12,944 nucleotides of DNA from JAJVID01 sp035275805 (GTDB lineage: Bacteria > Acidobacteriota > Blastocatellia > RBC074), in the NCBI GenBank assembly GCA_035275805.1, contig DATEMG010000442.1:1-12944 (forward strand). Direction: 5' to 3'. Numbering within the stretch: position 1 is the first letter of the stretch; each line of letters starts with the position of its first letter. Under the pieces are notes generated by a model. The model saw nothing but the letters and a program-made list of their open reading frames with translations. It did not search any database and was not told where the DNA came from. The translations under genes were made by a program, and so were the position numbers. Shown one piece after another: positions 6,775-12,944 of the stretch.

Positions 6775-7842
6775 ATGTTGAGAACGAAGGTCGAAGCAAA
6801 AAAGGCAAAAAGTGGCAAAAAGCGCAATAAAAGAATCTTTGCTCTTTTTGTCCCTTTTTGCCTTTTTTGCTTCGCTTTTCTCTATCTTCTGCGCGCTGTT
6901 TATTCAGAAAGAGGCGAATCGCAGTCCGATCCTCAAAACTCCGCGTCGCAGAATGAAACGGCAAGGGCGGAGGAATTGATCAAACTGGCCCGCGCGGCCA
7001 TCGGCGGCGAGGAAGTCTTGGGCAAGATTCACACCATCACCGCGACTGGTAAATATAACCGCTTCGTCAAATACGTCAGCGTTCAATCTTCCAAAAAAGT
7101 CGAAGAGAAACAACAATCGTTGCCGGGCAAGATGGAATTCGAGTTTGCGCTTCCGGACAAATTTAGGAGACGCATTACGGCATCGAGGTTGCGAGGTTTC
7201 GACTATTCTTTCGCGCAAGTGGTAAACGGCGCCGAGGCCTGGCGTGATCCGCCGTTGCCACCTATCTCCTCAAACAGCGACAGGCGCGTGATCGATGTTG
7301 GCGACGTCGAGAGAACCGAGTTCATACACGCGACTAGCGCCAAACAGGGATTGTCCTTTTATTCCATCGCATGGCTAATGCTCCCGTTGCCCGGATACCC
7401 GCTAAAAATGAGGTATGAAGGTCTTTATCGGGTCGGCGCCGAGAACGCTTACGCGATCTCGGCGTCAGGGGATAGCGGCTTTCGATTCACTCTGCTGCTT
7501 GACATGAAAACCTATGCGCTTAAGGCGATTGCGATCTCGTTTGTCGAGGAGATTCAACCGGTTATCATTATTGATGCCGTAGGTTTCCTAAGCCGGAGAA
7601 TTATGCAGGAAACTATTGCGCGGGCGCGGGCCGAGCGGAAAGCCAGGATGAAACCGCCACAGCCCTGCGAGATGTTAATGCAGTTTTCTGACCGGCGCCC
7701 TGTTAATGGAACGCTGCTCCCGTTCCGGGTTACGATCACCCTTAATGGAGAGGTTGTGGAGGAAATGACGATGAGTGGATTTGAAATCAACCGGCCCATC
7801 AATACGAAGAAATTCGCGAGGCCTCCAGAGCCAAAGAATTAA
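6775..7842 (+). CDS. Membrane-anchored hypothetical protein, LolA-like fold suspected
   Basis: Not confidently recognised. From the ATG at 6775 it is 355 aa; in-frame ATGs at 6763, 6751 and 6739 would add up to 12 residues. I chose 6775 because GGAG lies 6 nt upstream, though 6763 and 6751 have the same spacing. A Lys/Arg-rich tail (5-20) leads into one hydrophobic helix (about 21-43, FALFVPFCLFCFAFLYLL), giving an uncleaved anchor or signal with the rest exported. The segment starting RAEELIKLARAAIGGEEVLGKIHTITATGKY, then a PDKFRRR and a VNGAEAW motif, resembles acidobacterial periplasmic proteins of LolA/LolB-like beta fold. That likeness is by general pattern only. The C-terminus (LPFRVTITLNGEVVEEMTMSGFEIN) fits the same fold. 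The tail and helix are encoded by the two arms of a long inverted repeat (6792-6874). A terminator follows the stop after 17 nt. Confidence 0.7.
   Translation: MLRTKVEAKKAKSGKKRNKRIFALFVPFCLFCFAFLYLLRAVYSERGESQSDPQNSASQNETARAEELIKLARAAIGGEEVLGKIHTITATGKYNRFVKYVSVQSSKKVEEKQQSLPGKMEFEFALPDKFRRRITASRLRGFDYSFAQVVNGAEAWRDPPLPPISSNSDRRVIDVGDVERTEFIHATSAKQGLSFYSIAWLMLPLPGYPLKMRYEGLYRVGAENAYAISASGDSGFRFTLLLDMKTYALKAIAISFVEEIQPVIIIDAVGFLSRRIMQETIARARAERKARMKPPQPCEMLMQFSDRRPVNGTLLPFRVTITLNGEVVEEMTMSGFEINRPINTKKFARPPEPKN
6792..6874. repeat. Long inverted repeat inside the 5' coding region
   Basis: Bases 6792-6812 are the exact reverse complement of 6854-6874 (21 bp). Pairing continues inward to 6825/6841 with three mismatches, giving arms of about 34 nt around a 15-nt loop. 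The left arm is A-rich (AAAAAGGCAAAAAG type) and encodes the Lys-rich tail; the right arm is T-rich and encodes the Phe/Leu/Cys-rich membrane helix. In mRNA this would fold into a stable hairpin starting 17 nt after the favoured ATG, where it could affect translation initiation. Confidence 0.75.
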
Positions 7843-7859
7843 GTCGCGCGCCTTACGCC

Positions 7860-7884
7860 GCGCGCCGAATAGCGCGCCTTTTTT
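7860..7884 (+). terminator. Rho-independent terminator after the LolA-like gene
   Basis: GCGCGC (7860-7865), the loop CGAATA, GCGCGC (7872-7877) and then C and six T residues (7879-7884) form a compact GC-rich stem with a U-tract, 17 nt after the stop codon at 7842. Further GCGCGC runs just upstream offer alternative pairings. Confidence 0.75.
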
Positions 7885-8292
7885 ATTAAGGTCATTGAAA
7901 GCCGCGATAAGTTTGAGTATTATGCCTACTGTCGAGTATAAGCACTTACCCCAGCCCTTGAATAACGCACAAAATGTTCAAATACAGGATTAGGGCGGTT
8001 AGCAACAATTCGGGCAATCTGGTCGTAAACTAATCGAGAATATAATCAACTGACGTACTCTCACTAGGTTGTAAAATCATAAGCGGTCTGACGCTATAAG
8101 ATTACAACATAAAAATGTGATGGATGAGCGTGGCGTGGGAGTATCTGAACAACTGGAATTATTGACCAGACATCCAACGGCGCCCATTTTTCAACAGAAT
8201 TAGTGGGCGCAAGAATTTTGGTAGCTAATGTCGTTAATTATGGCGACCAAATGGGTCAACAATTTTAAGGTGAAATCAGAGACAAGGAGGCG
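7885..8292. other. Noncoding region of about 410 bp upstream of the Clp-like gene
   Basis: No ORF with a ribosome-binding site is visible, and the composition is more AT-rich than the flanking genes. A perfect TATAAT lies at 8041-8046 but lacks a recognisable -35 (TCTGGT at 17-bp spacing). An imperfect inverted repeat spans 8068-8108, with GTTGTAA (8068-8074) pairing with TTACAAC (8102-8108) and further partial pairing inside. A 7-bp stem GCGCCCA/TGGGCGC (8180-8186 with 8204-8210) has a 17-nt loop. These could belong to a long structured 5' leader or a small RNA. I do not recognise a known riboswitch or RNA family. Confidence 0.4.
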
Positions 8293-8295
8293 ATG

Positions 8296-9471
<1,176 letters not shown>

Positions 9472-9488
9472 TCGGAATCAATAACTCG

Positions 9489-9555
9489 GGGAGTGGGGAA
9501 GAAAGAATGCATCTTCTTCCCCACTCCCTACTCCCCATTCCCCACTCCCCACTCA
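9489..9555. repeat. 15-bp inverted repeat plus CCACTCC heptamer array between convergent genes
   Basis: Bases 9489-9503 (GGGAGTGGGGAAGAA) are the exact reverse complement of 9514-9528. Overlapping the right arm is an array of five heptamers from 9521 to 9555: CCACTCC, CTACTCC, CCATTCC, CCACTCC, CCACTCA. The stop codon of the minus-strand L,D-transpeptidase (TGA at 9555-9553) is inside the last unit. The plus strand is C-rich and G-free from 9511 to 9556, so plus-strand RNA here could act as a Rho-loading site. Neither side has a U-tract. Similar short tandem heptamers are known as STRR repeats in cyanobacteria; relatedness is not claimed. Confidence 0.75.
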
Positions 9556-10155
9556 CGGAACGATCTTCACCGGGGTTTTCACCGGAATCATCTCGAACAA
9601 CACTTTTATCTCCTCATTTTCAAGCGCGACGCATCCCAGCGTCCAATCCAATTTTCCGGCCCCGCCGCCATGAATGAAGATGTCTCCGCCGAGCCTCGTG
9701 TTCTGTGGCGGCTTGGACTTGACGCGGATGGCGCCGATTATCGCCTGATGTTCGGCCTTCGTAATCAACCCTTCTTTCAACCCCTTGTCGGCGTCGGCGA
9801 TGTTGGGATAACTGACGCCCAGCGAGAGATAGAATTTGCTGCGCGCGTTTTTATGCGTAATGTAATAGTCGCCTTCGGGCGTCGCGCCGTCACCCTGTCT
9901 CAGCTTCGAACCGGTTGGGTTATTGCCGAGCGCGATTTGATAGGTCTTCGTCAATTTCTCCTTTCCGTCCTCCCAGACGTAGAGATAAAGTTTGCGCTCG
10001 CCTTTCTTGATGATTATGCGGTAGCGCTCTTCAAGGGCGGCGCCCTGTTGCGTCCGATCGCGCTGTCGGGCGGGAGACGATTGAATTGTCGCGATGATCA
10101 TCAAACTCGCGAAGAGCAACGAGAAAAAGATTGTGTTGGGGTAAAGGATGTTCAT
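9553..10155 (-). CDS. YkuD-fold L,D-transpeptidase, YafK-like
   Basis: A 200-aa envelope enzyme of the L,D-transpeptidase (YkuD) family, expected to make or cut bonds at meso-diaminopimelate in peptidoglycan. An N-terminal hydrophobic helix (8-24) acts as signal or anchor. The catalytic motif is IFIHGGG(x)n-DWTLGCVAL with His162 and Cys175. The classical S-H-G-C-x-R is here T-L-G-C-V-A, lacking the Arg, which is closer to the YafK/DpaA-like branch; in E. coli DpaA detaches Braun lipoprotein from peptidoglycan. The open frame extends to 10245, but the start at 10155 fits better: its ATG overlaps the hemY stop (ATGA, 10155-10152) and begins at the signal helix. This means translational coupling to hemY. 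The C-terminus ends within a heptamer repeat. Confidence 0.88.
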   Translation of the reverse strand: MNILYPNTIFFSLLFASLMIIATIQSSPARQRDRTQQGAALEERYRIIIKKGERKLYLYVWEDGKEKLTKTYQIALGNNPTGSKLRQGDGATPEGDYYITHKNARSKFYLSLGVSYPNIADADKGLKEGLITKAEHQAIIGAIRVKSKPPQNTRLGGDIFIHGGGAGKLDWTLGCVALENEEIKVLFEMIPVKTPVKIVP

Positions 10156-11522
10156 ATGCTTTGATCGATTTCGACGGCGACGCGTTCGGCATGCTTTATG
10201 CAATCGCCCAATGAAATGCCGCGCAGATAATTTCCCGCAATCCACAATCCGGGAACGTCGCGCAACAGTGTTTCTATGCGCTTGACGCGCGTGGCATGGC
10301 CCAGCATGTATTGTGGAATCGCCCGCTCATACCGCGTGATCGGCAAGTGGCGAGGCCCTCCGCTGACGCCCAGAACTTTGCTCAGATCGCTGTGAACGGT
10401 ATGAATCAGCTCCTCGTCGCCGAGCTTCACAGCTTCGGCGTCGGTCGCGCCGCCTATGAAATTGGTCAACAAGACCCAGCCCTCGGGCGCCCGCCGGGCG
10501 AACAGGAACGAGTTCCAGATCGAACCCAATGTCCGTAGCCCCTCGCCGCGAGGCGCGAGGAAGCCAAAGCCATCGAGCTTGCGAGCGATTTGCTCCGCGC
10601 GATAGGCGAGCGGAACCGACGCGATTGAAACATACGGAATCTCGGCTATGAGCGCGGCGACTTCCGGCGCGGCGCCGCCCAGCAGCTGAGCGGCGACATA
10701 AGCGGGCGCGGAGACGACCAGCGTCGAACTGGTGATTGTTTTAATCTCGCCCAGATGTTCGACCTTTATTTCAAATCGGCCCGTCGAGCTTATATCGATG
10801 ATTCTGGCGCGAGTCAGTAAACTGTCGCCGAGCGACTTGGCCAGCGCTTCGGGCAATGCGCTCAGGCCATGACCGAACGAGCAAAGACGATAAGGCCGCA
10901 ACGACCGCTTCGGCTTGGCGGTCTCTTTGCGCGATTGTTTCGCGGCGCGCAACGCCCCACGCAGAATGCCGCCTGATTCAGCCTCGAACTCCGCGAGTTT
11001 TGGGAAGCATGCTTGAAGGCTTAACTCCTCTGGGTCCCCTGCGTAAACGCCGGAGAGAAACGGTTCGACCAGACGCTCAAGAATCTCATCGCCCAATCGA
11101 CGCCGGACGAATGACGCGACGCTCTCTTCGCCGCCTACGCGCCGCGCTTTGACGAACGGCTCTCGCAGCAGCCGCAGCTTGGCCGCGTTTGAGATCAGCT
11201 TCGTTTTGAGGAGCGCCGGCGGGCTCATCGGAACAGCCTGGAGCCGCCCGTCGGCATAGACGTAAGCCGGCGCGCGAGGATCGGCCGTGATCAATTCGCC
11301 GGTCAAATTCAACTCTTCAACAAGGTCTAGGAACTCGTGCGAGCCGCGCAAGCTGTTCGGCCCGCATTCGATCAGAAATCCTTCGACTTCGCGGCTTTGA
11401 ATCACTCCTCCGGTATGGTCGCCGCTTTCGACGAGCAACAGGTCGCGGCCCATCTTCTTCAAACGATGAGCCGCGACCAGGCCTGAAATGCCTGCGCCTA
11501 TGATGACTGAATCAACATTCAT
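10152..11522 (-). CDS. hemY: Oxygen-dependent protoporphyrinogen/coproporphyrinogen oxidase
   Basis: A 456-aa FAD enzyme of the HemY (PPOX, also called HemG or CgoX) family. It oxidises protoporphyrinogen IX to protoporphyrin IX, or coproporphyrinogen III to coproporphyrin III, late in heme synthesis. Evidence: the N-terminal dinucleotide-binding motif VIIGAGISGLVAAHRL (6-21) with acidic Glu32 and GGV (38-40), the conserved ECGPNSLRG segment, the family-typical AIPQYMLGH, and the C-terminal FAD motif GLWIAGNYLRGISLGDC. The length is normal. Which substrate is used depends on whether the genome has HemH/HemQ of the coproporphyrin route; no other heme gene lies in the window. The start is 3 nt after the creD-like stop, without a separate strong ribosome-binding site. 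The stop overlaps the L,D-transpeptidase start by 4 nt, so all three genes should be one operon. Confidence 0.93.
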   Translation of the reverse strand: MNVDSVIIGAGISGLVAAHRLKKMGRDLLLVESGDHTGGVIQSREVEGFLIECGPNSLRGSHEFLDLVEELNLTGELITADPRAPAYVYADGRLQAVPMSPPALLKTKLISNAAKLRLLREPFVKARRVGGEESVASFVRRRLGDEILERLVEPFLSGVYAGDPEELSLQACFPKLAEFEAESGGILRGALRAAKQSRKETAKPKRSLRPYRLCSFGHGLSALPEALAKSLGDSLLTRARIIDISSTGRFEIKVEHLGEIKTITSSTLVVSAPAYVAAQLLGGAAPEVAALIAEIPYVSIASVPLAYRAEQIARKLDGFGFLAPRGEGLRTLGSIWNSFLFARRAPEGWVLLTNFIGGATDAEAVKLGDEELIHTVHSDLSKVLGVSGGPRHLPITRYERAIPQYMLGHATRVKRIETLLRDVPGLWIAGNYLRGISLGDCIKHAERVAVEIDQSI

Positions 11523-11525
11523 CTC

Positions 11526-12788
11526 TTATGCTCTAGGGGCGCTCGGGCCAGCCTCTGCCGTGGCGCCCCTCCGAAAGAGATTATCCCAATCAACCTTCCC
11601 GGTAAATTGCATTACGACAAAGAGCGTGAGAATGCATAGAACTGTGATCGCAAGCCCGGTGAAGCGTTCGAAGAAGAACGTGTAGGAGAACAGTACCAGG
11701 TAGACGAATTGCAGAATGCCCGCTTCAATGAACGCAAAGCGATTTCCCACCGCCAGCCGCAGGTACGATACGACCAGCGCGATCGAGACCAGCGAGCAGA
11801 TCATGAACGCGGCGTGAATCGAGACGTGGTCGACCAGATAAGCCAGCAGCAGGTGAAAGCTGAAGAACGCCGCCCCGATGAAGAAGTAGTTCATCGGGTG
11901 CAGCCTGATCTTCTTCACTGTGGCCAGCACGAAAACGACGAAGAAGAACAGGAAGAGCGAAACCGGCGCGGCGAAAGTAATCTGGCTGACCCATGGGCCC
12001 GGATTGAGTTTGCGCGGCATGATCATCCCGATTTTGACGCCCGAAAGCAGGTTGGCGTATTGCCATTTCAACTCCCAGCCAGGGCTGCTCTGCGTCCTTT
12101 GTGTGGGCGAGAGGCTGCTTTGCGGATAATCGATCTGGTCGAAATCTGTCCGCATAGCCAGCGAGAAGTTTTTGACCTGGCTCACCTCGTTGCCGAAGTC
12201 ATACCACCATTCGTCCATTCCCTGCGATCCGTACGCGATTTCAACGGTCTCAGACTGCCCCGGCGCGAGTCTGATCTTGTGGCTGAGGACGCCGGAGTTG
12301 AACGGCAGATTCTGTATCTCCTTCCCGCCGACAACCAAACGGAAATTGTCGTAAACGCCGCCTTGATTCGGCGCCGAAAAATCGAAAAAGATTTCGCGCT
12401 CGGCGTCGGTGTAGTTGGTCACGCGGTATTTGCCGTCGAAACGGACGCGATAGGTTGAATACCAGAGCAGCCCCTTCTGGCGGTAATCCAGTTTCAGGTC
12501 TGCTTTGATGTCGCTGCCGTCGAGCAGCAGCGGATGGTTGGTCGTTTCGTTTTTGGTCTCAGTGACGGTCTTACCGCCCTGGACGGTTTCGATCCTGCTT
12601 TGCTGGACTGTCTGGTAGTAGATCCGCGGCGCCAATTGCCGCTGCTGTGTTCCCCAGAGCTGCCCTACGGCGTTTTTCAAACTCTCGTCCTGAGTCGACG
12701 TGCGAGTCATCACCGTGGCGCCCAGCGCGGCCCAGGCCGCGGCAATGCAGAGAAAGATGAATACGATGGCTGCCATTCGCGCGAGCAT
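11526..12788 (-). CDS. creD: CreD-like inner-membrane protein
   Basis: A 420-aa membrane protein resembling CreD (Cet), the E. coli inner-membrane protein of the CreBC regulon. Its biochemical role is unknown, though it has been linked to envelope integrity and colicin E2 tolerance. One N-terminal helix (5-24) is followed by the family-like segment SLKNAVGQLWGTQQRQLAPRIYY. A large, presumably periplasmic, beta-rich domain follows (about 55-260). Then come about six tightly packed C-terminal helices (267-290, 296-317, 322-341, 351-371, 376-394 region), ending with the typical KVDWDNL. The ATG at 12788 has GGAGG 4 nt upstream. It is the first gene of a tight operon with hemY and the L,D-transpeptidase. 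No CreBC two-component genes are seen. The natural promoter region appears to be occupied by a putative IS end 30-40 bp upstream of the start codon. Confidence 0.78.
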   Translation of the reverse strand: MLARMAAIVFIFLCIAAAWAALGATVMTRTSTQDESLKNAVGQLWGTQQRQLAPRIYYQTVQQSRIETVQGGKTVTETKNETTNHPLLLDGSDIKADLKLDYRQKGLLWYSTYRVRFDGKYRVTNYTDAEREIFFDFSAPNQGGVYDNFRLVVGGKEIQNLPFNSGVLSHKIRLAPGQSETVEIAYGSQGMDEWWYDFGNEVSQVKNFSLAMRTDFDQIDYPQSSLSPTQRTQSSPGWELKWQYANLLSGVKIGMIMPRKLNPGPWVSQITFAAPVSLFLFFFVVFVLATVKKIRLHPMNYFFIGAAFFSFHLLLAYLVDHVSIHAAFMICSLVSIALVVSYLRLAVGNRFAFIEAGILQFVYLVLFSYTFFFERFTGLAITVLCILTLFVVMQFTGKVDWDNLFRRGATAEAGPSAPRA

Positions 12789-12826
12789 AGTTCCTCCAAA
12801 AGAAGATGTCAGATGTCAGTGTTAGG

Positions 12827-12893
12827 CGGTGACACTTCGTAACCCAGTTGCGGTCACACTTCATAACCCGGTCTGCGGTGGTACATCGTGACC
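12827..12893. repeat. Three degenerate ~24-bp direct repeats, probable insertion-sequence end
   Basis: Copy 1 starts at 12827 (CGGTGACACTTCGTAACCC), copy 2 at 12851 (CGGTCACACTTCATAACCC) and a weaker copy 3 at 12876 (CGGTGGTACATCGTGACC). The period is 24-25 bp. Consecutive transposase-binding repeats of this kind at a terminus are known for IS21-family elements. At the window edge GAGGAG (12935-12940) looks like the ribosome-binding site of a plus-strand gene starting just beyond 12944, as a transposase gene would. The outer boundary may be near 12819-12821. No transposase sequence is visible, so the identification is provisional. Confidence 0.5.
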
Positions 12894-12934
12894 ACCCATG
12901 ACAATTGATTAAATGTGAGCCATAAATTCCTCTT

Positions 12935-12940
12935 GAGGAG
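12935..12940 (+). promoter_or_regulatory. Strong ribosome-binding site for a gene beyond the right edge
   Basis: GAGGAG followed by ACCT ends the window. No start codon is reached, but the spacing is right for one within the next few bases. The plus-strand gene it would serve lies outside the window. Confidence 0.4.
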
Positions 12941-12944
12941 ACCT

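Noticed and set aside
8120..8203. Possible 27-aa leader peptide in the region before the Clp-like gene
   Set aside because: No Shine-Dalgarno and no distinctive residues; length expected by chance.
10156..10245. N-terminal extension of the L,D-transpeptidase into the hemY 3' end
   Set aside because: The extension is Arg/His-rich and lies wholly within hemY; the ATG in the ATGA overlap gives a proper signal helix.
12827..12893. Repeats at the right end as a CRISPR array
   Set aside because: Copies are back to back with no spacers, degenerate, and only about 24 bp in period.

Overview
The window is a stretch of bacterial chromosome with moderately high GC (judged by eye) carrying ten protein-coding genes and several intergenic repeats. 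The protein set suggests an Acidobacteriota genome, possibly class Blastocatellia: a large secreted DUF4139 protein, a Q/P/A-rich secreted S10 carboxypeptidase, a LolA-like hypothetical, a CreD-like membrane protein and a YkuE-type phosphoesterase. This assignment is an inference from protein style; no rRNA or other phylogenetic marker is present.

Layout. (1) Positions 1-1362, plus strand: a perfect 19-bp stem-loop, then a secreted purple-acid-phosphatase-like metallophosphoesterase, then after 29 nt a canonical hexameric bacterial microcompartment shell protein (BMC-H) with no other microcompartment gene in view. (2) Positions 1382-4950, minus strand: a 28-bp perfect palindromic hairpin, a secreted DUF4139 protein, a 350-bp gap holding a nested inverted-repeat element, and a YkuE/LpxG-like cytoplasmic metallophosphoesterase. 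(3) Positions 5066-7884, plus strand: a serine carboxypeptidase whose real start is probably a GTG with a clear ribosome-binding site at 5116, then a membrane-anchored LolA-like hypothetical whose 5' end is built from a 12-bp tandem repeat and a long inverted repeat, closed by a GC-rich intrinsic terminator. (4) Positions 7885-9471: about 410 bp of noncoding DNA, then a stand-alone ClpB/ClpC second-ring AAA+ ATPase. (5) Positions 9489-12788, minus strand: a heptamer-repeat/hairpin convergence zone and a compact operon transcribed right to left: creD-like membrane protein, 3 nt gap, hemY (protoporphyrinogen/coproporphyrinogen oxidase), 4-nt ATGA overlap, YafK-like L,D-transpeptidase. (6) Positions 12789-12944: degenerate ~24-bp repeats and a GAGGAG at the extreme edge, which look like the end of an insertion sequence whose transposase would start just outside the window.

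Functionally the genes lean to the cell envelope and secreted hydrolysis: two unrelated metallophosphoesterases, a carboxypeptidase, an L,D-transpeptidase and an inner-membrane CreD-like protein. One heme-biosynthesis gene is translationally coupled into the envelope operon. No complete new multi-gene system is evident. The points most worth a second look are the orphan BMC-H shell gene, the solo Clp D2 ATPase, the repeat-built 5' end at 6736-6874, and the putative IS end against the creD-hemY operon.
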